The notes: generated from the sequence alone by a model not told the origin. DNA of 64,000 nt from Serratia marcescens (GCF_006715005.1 NZ_VFMJ01000001.1:992001-1056000), one strand, 5' to 3'; shown: positions 26,272-35,120, counted from the first letter of the stretch. A program made the numbers and translations.

Positions 26272-27066
26272 TTAATAAACCTGAGTTTCTTTGCCGGCGT
26301 TTTCGCCGGGTTGCCCGATGTCGCTCTGTGGGCGCTTCGCGGGGTTCACCACGGCGGAAATGGCGTTGAGCGCGTTGCTCAGCACCTCGTCGTAAGGGGC
26401 TCTGGCGTCAAGCTCGATGATGCGCGTGCCGTTATATTGCAGGCGCACCATGGCGGAAATCTTGTCTTTCAGCTCTTCATAGCTGTGATCGGGCTTGCGC
26501 GAAAACGCCGTATCGACGTCGATATCAAGGCGAATGATCAACTCCGGCCGATAGACGGCCATGCGTTGATATAAACGGCGTTCGCGCGCCGCCAGGCGGC
26601 TCAATAGCCAGCCTTTTGCGCGTTCTACGCCGATGCCGGGCCCATCGTAGTAAAAACCTGAAATTTCCGCCTGCGGGTAGCGATCGCTGATCACCAGCAC
26701 GCCGCTCTGCGCCAGCTGCCGCACCTTGCGCAGGTTGGCAGCGCGCCACAGCGAAAAGCCGTACATGATCAGCGCCGCCCACAGCGCCGGCGGCCTGTTG
26801 CTCATGCGCTGGGTTTTATCGGATTTGGCCGCCAGGCGCCGTTCCAGCCACACGCCGATGAACGGCAATTTCTTGATTTTGTCGCCGTCTTCGCCGGAGA
26901 TCAGCCCCAAATAGCGCCGCTCCGTGGGGCGATGTTGCTGCAGATTTTTCACCAGATCGGCGGTCAGCGTGGACTTGCCCGTGCCGTCGCTGCCCACTAC
27001 GGCAATCAGCCCGGTGATGCAGGCGGAAGAGGTATCCTGTTCGGCGGTGAGTTTATTTTTTTTCAT
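26272..27066 (-). CDS. Thymidylate-kinase-like P-loop kinase (paralogue 2)
   Basis: A 264-residue P-loop protein: Walker A GSDGTGKST (about residues 27-35), then VLVISDRYPQAEISGF, equivalent to the DR(Y/F) motif of thymidylate kinase, and RLDIDVDTAFSRKPDH near residue 190, where the lid lies. It shares this architecture with its neighbours at 27097 and 28156, so three copies are present. A real housekeeping tmk is shorter and sits with holB. The unusual SRKPDH motif is common to all three. The substrate may be a lipid or sugar rather than dTMP; this is inference from context. Confidence 0.75.
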   Translation of the reverse strand: MKKNKLTAEQDTSSACITGLIAVVGSDGTGKSTLTADLVKNLQQHRPTERRYLGLISGEDGDKIKKLPFIGVWLERRLAAKSDKTQRMSNRPPALWAALIMYGFSLWRAANLRKVRQLAQSGVLVISDRYPQAEISGFYYDGPGIGVERAKGWLLSRLAARERRLYQRMAVYRPELIIRLDIDVDTAFSRKPDHSYEELKDKISAMVRLQYNGTRIIELDARAPYDEVLSNALNAISAVVNPAKRPQSDIGQPGENAGKETQVY

Positions 27067-27096
27067 CTGTTTCGGTACGAAAGGGTTATTTGTCGG

Positions 27097-27861
27097 CTAG
27101 GCATTGGCGGCCCTCAGCGATATTTTAACGGCGCGCAGCGATTCATCGAAAATACGGTTGGCCGGTTCGCGGCCGTCTAAATCCAATATGTTAGCGCCGT
27201 TAAACGTCAGGTGCGGGATAACGGCGATCTTTTCACGCAACGCCGCCAGCGAGTGGTCGGGTTTGCGTGAATAGGCCGTTTGCTCGTCAATATCCAGCCG
27301 AATTAATAATAAGGGCTGATAAGACGCCATCCACTGGTACAGGTGTTGTTCGCGCTTTCTTAGCCAGCGTACCCAGCGATTGCCGCCGGCGGTTTTTGCC
27401 AGCTGCGGGCCATCAAAACGAAATCCCGCCACTTCGGCCTGCGGATAACGATCGGTAATTAGCAATGCGCCACGGCGACTTTTCTTCAGCATGCGGCGGA
27501 ATTTATAAACGCGCCAATAGGAGAGTAAGAAAATCACCAGCGCCGTGGCATTATCCGGCGGCGTGGAAGGGCGATCGTGCACGCGCTCCGACTTCTTCAG
27601 CAAATAACGCCCGAAGGGGGCGCCAATAATCGGCAGCGAACTGATCCATTCACCGATACGCCCGGAAGACTGGCCGAGATAAAGCAGTTCGGCAGGTTCT
27701 TTTGCCGATAAGGCGTTGACCAGGCTGGCGGCCAAGGTGGATTTTCCCGAGCCGTCACAGCCGGTTATCGCTATGACGCGCACGGGCGAGCGATCAGACG
27801 AAGATCTTATCTGCTGACTCACAATAATTGATCCAATGCGAAAAAAACTATTGTATTCCAA
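27097..27861 (-). CDS. Thymidylate-kinase-like P-loop kinase (paralogue 1)
   Basis: About 254 residues: Walker A GCDGSGKST (about residues 34-42), LLITDRYPQAEVAGF and LDIDEQTAYSRKPDHS, matching the neighbours at 26272 and 28156. The start is uncertain: TTG 27861 gives the longest reading, and GTG 27822 (VSQQIRS) gives a length closer to the paralogues; neither has a strong RBS. It is the first gene of a leftward operon running through two kinases, flippase, CHAD-like, YtfJ and LptFG-like genes. It is divergent from the third paralogue, with a 294-bp AT-rich spacer between them. Confidence 0.72.
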   Translation of the reverse strand: MEYNSFFRIGSIIVSQQIRSSSDRSPVRVIAITGCDGSGKSTLAASLVNALSAKEPAELLYLGQSSGRIGEWISSLPIIGAPFGRYLLKKSERVHDRPSTPPDNATALVIFLLSYWRVYKFRRMLKKSRRGALLITDRYPQAEVAGFRFDGPQLAKTAGGNRWVRWLRKREQHLYQWMASYQPLLLIRLDIDEQTAYSRKPDHSLAALREKIAVIPHLTFNGANILDLDGREPANRIFDESLRAVKISLRAANA

Positions 27862-28155
27862 TACGCCTTGGGTTCAAGATATTTATTGTGCTTTGCTGCG
27901 ATAAAATAATGATGGCTGTATTTCTTTTCGTTATTTGAATTGATATTTATGGCGCTCGTTCTTGTTATTTTGTGCTAATTGGCTGTGCGTGTGCCGGTTT
28001 CGCTTTTTATGTTAATTCCGGCATGTGGCACGGCGAAAAAAGAGCAGAGGTTTTCAATTTTCGCTTAATCTTTTGTGCTGTTTGATGCGGCGTTGAGTGA
28101 TATTTCGCTACAAGCCTGGCACGCCATTTCTGGTGTATTGAAAGAGAGTCTGATT
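27862..28155. promoter_or_regulatory. AT-rich divergent promoter region between two kinase paralogues
   Basis: 294 bp without a gene, clearly lower in GC than its flanks. It must contain the promoter of the leftward export operon and that of the rightward kinase gene. No specific operator was recognised. Confidence 0.4.
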
Positions 28156-28887
28156 ATGAGTGCAAAACTTCCGCCGCTGATTGCGGTTATCGGCAGCGAC
28201 GGATCGGGTAAGTCCACCGTTTGTGAACATCTGATCGAATATGTGAAACATTATGGCCCGGCGGTGCAGGTGCATCTGGGCAAACAGGCGGGCAACGTCG
28301 GGCGCGCGGCGGCGAAACTGCCGCTGCTCGGGCGCTCGGTGGGCAAGGCTATCGAGAGCAATACCAAAAAAGTCAAAACGAAAAAATCCCGGATCGGCCT
28401 GTTGCCGTCGGCGGTGATCATCGCCTTCGTCGGGCGGCGGCTGCTGCGGTTTCGCCGCATGCTGGCGTATCGTCGGCAAGGGCTCATCGTGTTGACCGAC
28501 CGTTTTCCGCAGGCGCAAATCCCCGGCGCTTACGACGGTACGGTTTTTCCCGTCGACGTTGAAGGGAGCCGTTTCGTCCGTTGGCTGGCGGCGCGCGAGC
28601 GGGCGGCGTTCCAATGGATGGCGGGGCAAAAACCGGATCTGGTGCTCAAGCTGAATGTCAGTCTGGACGTGGCCTGCGCGCGCAAACCCGATCACCGCAA
28701 AGCGGCGCTGGAGAAGAAGATCGCCGCCACGCCGTTATTGACGTTTGAAGGCGCCGACATCGTGGATCTCGATGCCGATCGACCGATCGAGGAGGTGCTT
28801 TCGGCGGCGGAAAAAGCCATCGCGGAATTTATGACGGCGCAGGGCTATCGCTATTCGGCTGATGGGGCATCAACGGCTGCGCACTGA
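28156..28887 (+). CDS. Thymidylate-kinase-like P-loop kinase (paralogue 3)
   Basis: A 243-residue P-loop kinase: Walker [10 protein letters not shown] (residues 13-21), [20 protein letters not shown], and the shared lid-region motif CARKPDH. The start at ATG 28156 ([11 protein letters not shown]) puts the P-loop at the expected distance from the N-terminus. It runs divergently from the other two copies and convergently toward the serine palmitoyltransferase gene, 69 bp away, with a 7-bp GC stem (28909-28915/28932-28938) between them. Candidate substrates include ceramide or a sphingoid base; thymidylate is unlikely for a three-copy accessory family. Confidence 0.75.
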   Translation: MSAKLPPLIAVIGSDGSGKSTVCEHLIEYVKHYGPAVQVHLGKQAGNVGRAAAKLPLLGRSVGKAIESNTKKVKTKKSRIGLLPSAVIIAFVGRRLLRFRRMLAYRRQGLIVLTDRFPQAQIPGAYDGTVFPVDVEGSRFVRWLAARERAAFQWMAGQKPDLVLKLNVSLDVACARKPDHRKAALEKKIAATPLLTFEGADIVDLDADRPIEEVLSAAEKAIAEFMTAQGYRYSADGASTAAH

Positions 28888-28956
28888 GGCGCGCAGCGAT
28901 TCGGCAGGGCGGCGATGCTGTTTTGGCACCGTCGCCGCGGCCGAGAGGGAAAGACT

Positions 28957-30129
28957 TTATTTTTTCAGCGCCGCAAAGGCGCGCACGATGGCGTCGATCT
29001 CTTCATCGCTGTGCGCGGCATTGACGCTGCAGCGCAACAGGGTGACGCCCGCCGGCGCGGCCGGTGGCAGCACCAGGTTTACATATACGCCGTGGGCGAT
29101 CAGCTCGCGCCAGAAACGCAATCCTTCTTCCTTCGAACCGATCATCACCGGCACCACCGGGCTGATGCGCGGCCCCAGGGTATACCCCAGTTCAGCGAGG
29201 CCGTGGTACAGACGGTGCGCGTTGCTCCACAGCTTTTCCCGCAGCTCGGGATGGCGCGCGATTTTTTGCAGCGCCGTGCGCACCGACGCGATGCTGGACG
29301 GCGACGGCGAAGCGGTAAAGATATACGGCCGGCTGCTGTAGCGCAGCACGTCCATCCCCTTGCCACCGACGGCGAAACCGCCGATCGAAGCCAGGCTTTT
29401 GCTGAAGGTGCCCAGGATAATATCCACGTCTTGCTCGACGCCCAGCGCTTCGGCCAGGCCGCGGCCGTGCTCGCCCATCACGCCGAAGGAGTGCGCTTCG
29501 TCGACCAGCAGATAGCCGCCCAGCCGCCGCTTGATGTCGACGATTTCCACCAGCGGGGCGACGTCGCCCAGCATGCTGTAGATGCCTTCCACGATAATGA
29601 TCGCCTCGCGGGCGCGTTCGCCCAGGCGCACCATGCGGCGCTCCAGATCGGCGGCGTCATTGTGGCGGAAGCGAATAATCTCCGCGCCGCCGAGGGCGCA
29701 GGCGTCGTAAATGCTCGCGTGGCTGTCCGCGTCGATCAACACCACGGAGCCCGGCCCCGCCAGCGTGCTGATGACGCCCAGGTTGGCGGTATAGCCGGTG
29801 GAGAACACGATGGCGCTGGGGCGATCGAAGAATTCCGCCAGCTCCCGTTCCAGCGTCAGGTGCGATCCGTAACTGCCGTTTGCCATGCGCGAGCCGGTGG
29901 TGCCGGTGCCGAGCGCCGCCAGGGCTGCCTGGCCGGCGGCGATCGCCTGCGCATCGAACGTCAGGCCAAGGTAGTTATTGGTGCCGGCGAGGACAATCTT
30001 TTGATTGCCGATGCGGCCCTGGGTGGCGGAATAGACTTCGTCGATACAGGTGCCGAACGGATTTAGACCGGACGTTTGAAATTGTTCACGGTCATTGGCG
30101 AGCCGCGCAAACTTATCATACAGTCCCAT
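28957..30129 (-). CDS. spt: Serine palmitoyltransferase (alpha-oxoamine synthase)
   Basis: A 390-residue PLP enzyme that condenses L-serine with an acyl thioester to 3-ketosphinganine. The active-site pattern agrees with Sphingomonas and Caulobacter Spt: DADSHASIYD (stacking H137), VDEAHS (D210, H213), GTFSKS (Schiff-base K244), SRPYIFTAS and LLRCSVNAAH (carboxylate-binding Arg). The run GYTANLGVISTLAG is nearly that of known Spt. Start ATG 30129 has GGAGAAAAG upstream and overlaps the ACP gene by 14 bp. Related alpha-oxoamine synthases (BioF, Kbl) differ in these stretches. The adjacent ACP suggests acyl-ACP as donor. Confidence 0.88.
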   Translation of the reverse strand: MGLYDKFARLANDREQFQTSGLNPFGTCIDEVYSATQGRIGNQKIVLAGTNNYLGLTFDAQAIAAGQAALAALGTGTTGSRMANGSYGSHLTLERELAEFFDRPSAIVFSTGYTANLGVISTLAGPGSVVLIDADSHASIYDACALGGAEIIRFRHNDAADLERRMVRLGERAREAIIIVEGIYSMLGDVAPLVEIVDIKRRLGGYLLVDEAHSFGVMGEHGRGLAEALGVEQDVDIILGTFSKSLASIGGFAVGGKGMDVLRYSSRPYIFTASPSPSSIASVRTALQKIARHPELREKLWSNAHRLYHGLAELGYTLGPRISPVVPVMIGSKEEGLRFWRELIAHGVYVNLVLPPAAPAGVTLLRCSVNAAHSDEEIDAIVRAFAALKK

Positions 30130-30376
30130 GGCTTTTCTCCAGATAAGGGCGCAGCGCATCAAGCAGTTGCTCAGGCGTTCTGACATCAAGCAATATATTG
30201 ATAGGAATGGAGATATCTAATTCATCTTCCAGCATCATCAGCAGATCCAAGACTCTGATGGATTCCAGGCCAAGATCATTGACGAGATCGCTATCAGGTT
30301 TTATTTCCACTCCGCCTTCGACGATACCTTGCAAACACGTCAGGATATAATCCATTACAGCATCGCGATTTAGCAT
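30116..30376 (-). CDS. Acyl carrier protein of the sphingolipid operon
   Basis: An 86-residue, acidic, four-helix carrier protein. The phosphopantetheine serine is S39 in NDLGLESIRVLDL, a variant of the usual DSL motif. It differs from housekeeping AcpP. It lies between the CerR-like and Spt genes and overlaps the latter, the same order as in Caulobacter. It most likely receives a fatty acid from the acyl-AMP ligase at 31319 and presents it to Spt. Confidence 0.87.
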   Translation of the reverse strand: MLNRDAVMDYILTCLQGIVEGGVEIKPDSDLVNDLGLESIRVLDLLMMLEDELDISIPINILLDVRTPEQLLDALRPYLEKSHGTV

Positions 30377-30407
30377 AAGAATGTTGACACACCTCTATTT
30401 GGAATAA

Positions 30408-31322
30408 TTAAAACAGCCCTTCACGCAGTGCGCGCTCCAAACTCACCTGTGGAAACCAATTAATCTGTTGCGACAGCGCGTGATTACTGGCGGACCAGTC
30501 GTGATGCGTTAATTCGCGTATTTTGCTGCGCGTCAGCATCGGCTCTTGTTTGACCAGGCGGTTCCACACCACGCTGATATCCGCCATGGCTTTCAGCAGC
30601 GGCAGCGGAATGCCCACCAGACGTACCGGCCCGTGCCGAACGGCGGCGCCGATGTCCCGCAGGCGCAGCCAGTTATAGCCTTCGGCCACGCCGTCGCACA
30701 GTTCGTAAATATTCGGCTGCGCGGGTTCGGCCTGCACCCATTGGCTGACCGCCTTGGCCAAATCGCTCACGTGCAGAAAAGAGAGCCTGGCGTCAGGCGC
30801 GCCCAGCCGGGGCAGTACGCCGCGCAGCAGACCGTTGAACAGCGGTTTCAGCTCTTTATCGCCGGGCCCGTAAACCGCCGTGGGGCGGAAAATCCCCAGC
30901 GCGACATCGCCGCTGGCGGCGATGAGTTGCTGTTCGGCGGCCTGTTTTGAATGAGCGTACCAGGACAGCGTCGGATGGCGGGCCGCCAGCGACGACATGA
31001 ACAGGAAGCGATGACAGCGGCCGTTTTGCCTGGCCGCCTGCATCAAATTCAGGCTGCCGGTGACGTTGCAGCGGGTAAAAACCGTTTCCGCATGCCCGCG
31101 CACCTGGCCCGCACAATGCACCACGCATTCCGCGCCGCGCACCAGTTCGGTGAGCGAGGGCCGATCTTCCAGCTCGCCGGGGATCCATTGCAGGTTGTCG
31201 GCGGCGGCTTTTCCGGCGCGCCGCGTCAGGGCGCGCACGCTAAATCCTTGCGCCAGCAGTTCCTGGACGATGTGCCGGCCGATAAAGCCGGTCGCGCCCG
31301 TCACCGCCACGGTGCCGCTCAT
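30408..31322 (-). CDS. cerR: CerR-like NAD-dependent epimerase/dehydratase (ceramide pathway reductase)
   Basis: A 304-residue extended short-chain dehydrogenase: nucleotide motif GATGFIG (residues 9-15) and catalytic YAHSK (Y122, K126) with the upstream serines in FMSSLA. In the Caulobacter pathway a protein of this class in the same gene position (CerR) reduces the keto group after N-acylation. Start ATG 31322 shares four bases with the acyl-AMP ligase stop; the ACP gene follows 31 bp downstream. The assignment rests on family and neighbourhood; the family itself is broad. Confidence 0.8.
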   Translation of the reverse strand: MSGTVAVTGATGFIGRHIVQELLAQGFSVRALTRRAGKAAADNLQWIPGELEDRPSLTELVRGAECVVHCAGQVRGHAETVFTRCNVTGSLNLMQAARQNGRCHRFLFMSSLAARHPTLSWYAHSKQAAEQQLIAASGDVALGIFRPTAVYGPGDKELKPLFNGLLRGVLPRLGAPDARLSFLHVSDLAKAVSQWVQAEPAQPNIYELCDGVAEGYNWLRLRDIGAAVRHGPVRLVGIPLPLLKAMADISVVWNRLVKQEPMLTRSKIRELTHHDWSASNHALSQQINWFPQVSLERALREGLF

Positions 31323-33058
31323 TGCGCGAAACCGGCCAGCTGCGGCATTTGCGGGTAGAGCGAAGCGCTCAGCCAGCGTTTTTTGGCCTCGGCACGGGCG
31401 GGTTTGCCCGACGACGTACGGGGAATGCTGTGCGGCGGCAGCAGCTCGATGTCCACCGCAATGCCGAACTCGCTTTGAATGCGCGCGCTCAGCGAATGCA
31501 CGATTTGTTCCCGGCGTTCTTCCGAACTGACTCGGCACTGGATTTGCAAAATGATCCTGGCCGCTTCGTCGTGTTCTTCGGTCACGAAGGCGATCGCATC
31601 GCCGGAACGGATTTCCGGTTCGGATTCCGCGACGTACTCGATATCCTGCGGCCAGATATTGCGGCCACGAATGATGATCAAATCCTTCTTGCGGCCGGTG
31701 ACGTACAGATAACCGTCCAGCAGGTAGCCCAGATCGCCGGTATCCATCCAGCCGGTCACCTGAATTTGCTTCTGAGATTCATCGTCGCAGAAATAGCCGT
31801 TCATCAGGCTGGGGCCGGAAATCGTGATGTGGCCGACCTGGCGTTCCGGCAGCGGTTGCCCGGTTTCGCTGCGGATCTCGATGCGGTGGCCGGGCAGCGC
31901 TCGGCCGCAGTTGACGAAGGTCGAGACGGCGCGGGTCTTCTTGCCGGGCGCGACCGCCTTACCCTCGTACTCCAAAATATCGCGGTCGACGGCGTTGGTT
32001 TGCGGGCCGGAGCAAGGGTCGGAAAAACTGACCGCCAGAGTGTTCTCGGCCAGGCCGTAGCAGGGCATGAAGGCTTTACTGTCGAAGTTGATGCTGCTGA
32101 AGTGGTCGCCGAACTGGCCGAGCAGCTCGGCCGGGATCGGCTCGGCGCCCACGCCCGCGACCCGCCAGCTGGAGAGATCCAGATCGGCCAGCTCTTTGGC
32201 GTTGCTGCGGCGCAGGCACAGATCGTAGCCGAACGGCGGGGCGACGGAGACCGTGCCGCGATTCTTGGCGATCAGTTTCAGCCACTGCATCGGACGCATG
32301 GCGAAATCTTGCGTGCGCAGGTAATCGACGGACAGCTGGGTCGCTACCGGGGTCAGCAGGAAACCGACCAGGCCCATATCGTGATAGAAGGGCAGCCAGG
32401 AGACGCAGCGGTCGCCCGCGCGCAGCTTGATGCCGTCGCGACTGATCGCGTTCAGGTTCGCCATGGCCGCCCGCTGGGTAATGATCACGCCGCGCGGGAA
32501 GCGGGTGCTGCCCGAGGTGTATTGCAGATAGGCGATGTCGTCGGGCGAGGGCGCCGGCAACGCGATTTCCGGCTCCGGCAAGGCGTTAAAATCCTCGTCG
32601 CTGAGGATGTGCAGCGACGGCGCCTTTTCCGTGGCCGACGCGATCAGCGGCGTCCATTCTTCGCTACTGATGATTGCCGCGGGGTTGCAGCTGGCAATCA
32701 GCCCCTTCAGCTTGGCGGTGTAAGAGTCGCGCTGGCCCACGCCCATCGGGATCGCCAACGGCACCGCCACCAGGCCGGCATATTGGCAGGCGAAAAAGGC
32801 TTCAACGAATCCCGCGCTGGTTTCAGCGATCAGCGCCACGCGATCGCCTTTCTTGAGCTTCAGGGACAATAAACGCCGCGCGCCCGAGATCGCTTTTTGC
32901 TGCAGCGTGCGATATTCGAGAACGGTCACGAGTTGATTGCGACGGTCGTAAAAATTCATTCCCGTATTACCGAGTGCCGCGTAATCCAACGCGTCCACTA
33001 AAGTGGGGAAGTCCGCATAGCGCATGGGAAGAGAATGAACGGAACTTGTTTCAGACAT
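31319..33058 (-). CDS. Fatty acyl-AMP ligase / acyl-ACP synthetase of the sphingolipid operon
   Basis: A 579-residue adenylate-forming enzyme of the FadD/FAAL class: AMP-binding motif YLQYTSGSTRFPRG (about residue 175), WLPFYHDMGLVG, CYGLAENTLAVSF, TGDLGYLLDGYLYVTGRKKD and IIRGRNIWPQDIE, with the C-terminal lysine region PRTSSGKPARAEAKKR. FAAL-type enzymes load fatty acids onto carrier proteins. It is the first gene of the operon with cerR, acp and spt, so charging the neighbouring ACP is the likely job (AasR-equivalent). Start ATG 33058 (MSETSSV) is preferred over a longer hydrophobic extension from 33091. Confidence 0.88.
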   Translation of the reverse strand: MSETSSVHSLPMRYADFPTLVDALDYAALGNTGMNFYDRRNQLVTVLEYRTLQQKAISGARRLLSLKLKKGDRVALIAETSAGFVEAFFACQYAGLVAVPLAIPMGVGQRDSYTAKLKGLIASCNPAAIISSEEWTPLIASATEKAPSLHILSDEDFNALPEPEIALPAPSPDDIAYLQYTSGSTRFPRGVIITQRAAMANLNAISRDGIKLRAGDRCVSWLPFYHDMGLVGFLLTPVATQLSVDYLRTQDFAMRPMQWLKLIAKNRGTVSVAPPFGYDLCLRRSNAKELADLDLSSWRVAGVGAEPIPAELLGQFGDHFSSINFDSKAFMPCYGLAENTLAVSFSDPCSGPQTNAVDRDILEYEGKAVAPGKKTRAVSTFVNCGRALPGHRIEIRSETGQPLPERQVGHITISGPSLMNGYFCDDESQKQIQVTGWMDTGDLGYLLDGYLYVTGRKKDLIIIRGRNIWPQDIEYVAESEPEIRSGDAIAFVTEEHDEAARIILQIQCRVSSEERREQIVHSLSARIQSEFGIAVDIELLPPHSIPRTSSGKPARAEAKKRWLSASLYPQMPQLAGFAQ

Positions 33059-33798
33059 AGACAAACTTAGCCATAGATTAAAAATCACCAAAAGAGATAA
33101 ATCACTCTTGGCGAGGTAATTGATGTTTTACTATGAATAGGTTTCGAATAAGTTTGTTATTCAACCATCTTCATTCCGCGAACAGCGTATATTGTCGTGC
33201 TTGAGTAGCACGCAGGTTATTAACCGGATAGCGCGTTATTGACTCGCGTTATCAGCCTTGAACAGCGCCCTGGAGATATACGAGAGGCTAGGGTAATACC
33301 CGGGTTTTGCCGTTCTTTCATCTGCATATGTTGAGCAGGAAATAACTGTCGGCTCATAGGTTATGACCTCATGCATGGCAATCTTGGAACTTAAACACTT
33401 CCTAAACAGTATGCCGCAAGAAATCAAAAAGTGAATGCCTGATTTAACCTGAATCTTAAAAAGAGCATTAAGTGGTAAAAATGGCGGCGCACCTCCTGAT
33501 TAAAGTCGGTACACTAAAAGCGGCGGGTTTCTTTTGCCTGAACAGCACGAAATAATAAAAGAGCACCATTAGCGTAGCATGCCTGCGCCGCTTTTTGTTT
33601 TTCTTTTTTGAGCAATCACGAAAATCACAGGGTGAATGTCGAGCCAATAATGCGCTGATTCATAGGGGGTAATATTCGGTTTTTCTTATCGTTAAACCGG
33701 AGGCAATACACTAATCCAATAAAAGAGAACAGCATAAAAAATGCTAAAGGCATTGTCGCGCGCATAGTTAATTATTTTATTAAAACCTAAGGCTATTT
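33059..33798. promoter_or_regulatory. Divergent AT-rich control region between acyl-AMP ligase and ceramide synthase genes
   Basis: About 740 bp without a supported gene. It must carry promoters for the leftward spt operon and the rightward GNAT gene. A palindrome GGGTAATACCC lies at 33291-33301 and a long-range stem with T-runs at 33484-33606. A 63-codon ORF on the minus strand (33236-33427) has no ribosome binding site. Confidence 0.45.
33484..33606 (+). ncRNA. Candidate small RNA or leader terminator
   Basis: GCGGCGCA (33484-33491) pairs perfectly with TGCGCCGC (33584-33591), immediately followed by TTTTTGTTTTTCTTTTTT. The paired ends would close an RNA of about 110 nt ending in a strong U-tail, roughly 190 bp upstream of the ceramide synthase-type gene. 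It could be a small RNA or an attenuated leader. No known RNA family was recognised. Confidence 0.3.
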
Positions 33799-34923
33799 AT
33801 GATCCGTGTTGAGAAAGTTCTGGATAAACGCGAGCTTAAAGAATTTATTGCTTTCCCCTCGTTACTGTTTCGCGATGATCCGAACTGGATTGAGCCGCTG
33901 TATTTAGAGCGCGAAGAGCACCTGTCAAAGAAGAATCCCGGCACCGACCATATTGAATGGCAGGCGTGGGTGGCCAAAAAACAGGGGAAGGTCGTTGGGC
34001 GCATCACCGCACAAATTGATTCCCTGCACCGCGAGCTGCACGGCGAGGATACCGGCCACTTCGGCATGATTGATGCCGTTGACGATCCTGCCGTGTTCAG
34101 CGCGTTATTCACGGTAGCGGAGGAGTGGTTGAGGGCGAAAGGCGCGCGCAAAATCACCGGGCCATTCAGTCTCAATATCAATCAGGAAAGCGGCATGCTG
34201 GTCGAAGGGTTCGACACCCCGCCGTCGGCGCTGATGACGCACGCCAAGCCTTATTACGCGCCCCAGATAGCGCAGCAGGGTTATACCGAAGGCATTGATT
34301 TACTTGCCTATTGGATGAAGAGAACCGACCTGCACTTTTCGCCGTCGTTAACCCGGATGATGGACCAGGTACGCAAAAAGGTGACCGTTCGCCGCCTCAA
34401 CCGCAAGCGCTTTCGCGAGGAGATGCAGGTGCTGCGCGAGGTGTTCAATTCCGGATGGCAGCATAACTGGGGGTTTGTCCCGTTCACCGAGCACGAGTTC
34501 GCCACCATGGGGGATCAGCTGAAGTTCCTGGTGCCCGACGATATGATCCATATCGCCGAGGTGGATGGCGCACCCTGCGCCTTTATCGTCGGCTTGCCGA
34601 ACATTAACGAAGCCATTGCCGATCTGCAGGGGCGGCTATTGCCGTTCGGCTGGGCGAAGTTATTGTGGCGGCTGAAGGTCAGCGGCGTGCGCACCGCGCG
34701 CGTGCCGTTGATGGGCGTGCGCCAGGAATATCAATTCAGCCGCATCGGGCCGATTATTGCGCTGCTGCTGATTGAGGCGCTGCGCGAGCCTTTCGCCAAG
34801 CGCAATATCGACGCGCTGGAAATGTCGTGGATCCTGGAAACCAATACCGGCATGCGGACGATTTTAGAACGCATCGGGGCGGTCCCTTATAAGCGCTACC
34901 GCTTGTACGAGAAAACGCTTTAA
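33799..34923 (+). CDS. bcerS: GNAT-fold protein of the bacterial ceramide synthase type
   Basis: A 374-residue protein: LKEFIAFPSLLFRDDPNWIEPL (residues 13-34), a first acyltransferase-like unit with GRITAQID, then a conserved NQESGMLVEGFDTPP stretch and a C-terminal second unit (MSWILETNTGMRTILERIG). This pattern, usually annotated as a hypothetical or N-acetyltransferase-like protein, is the one I associate with bacterial ceramide synthase (bCerS), which N-acylates the sphingoid base. It is divergent from the spt operon, supplying the step that operon lacks. The RBS is weak (TAAGG). Identity to Caulobacter bCerS was judged from memory. Confidence 0.75.
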   Translation: MIRVEKVLDKRELKEFIAFPSLLFRDDPNWIEPLYLEREEHLSKKNPGTDHIEWQAWVAKKQGKVVGRITAQIDSLHRELHGEDTGHFGMIDAVDDPAVFSALFTVAEEWLRAKGARKITGPFSLNINQESGMLVEGFDTPPSALMTHAKPYYAPQIAQQGYTEGIDLLAYWMKRTDLHFSPSLTRMMDQVRKKVTVRRLNRKRFREEMQVLREVFNSGWQHNWGFVPFTEHEFATMGDQLKFLVPDDMIHIAEVDGAPCAFIVGLPNINEAIADLQGRLLPFGWAKLLWRLKVSGVRTARVPLMGVRQEYQFSRIGPIIALLLIEALREPFAKRNIDALEMSWILETNTGMRTILERIGAVPYKRYRLYEKTL

Positions 34924-35120
34924 CCGGCTGATAACGTATCGTCTTTTAACGTCCTCAGGATAATCATCCCGCCGGGGCATTTTTCTCGCTGGTCGCTTCA
35001 CGGTTGTGCGGGCGCCGCGTAAGCGAATGAATCCTCTCCTGAGGGCGAACGGTTAAGGTCTTTAATTAATAAACCCGAGATAAATTCACGGCGCGTGATT
35101 TATTTGAAGGGGGTGTCGTC

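Noticed and set aside
33236..33427. 63-residue minus-strand ORF in the sphingolipid control region
   Set aside because: No ribosome binding site, no family and atypical composition for a coding sequence.
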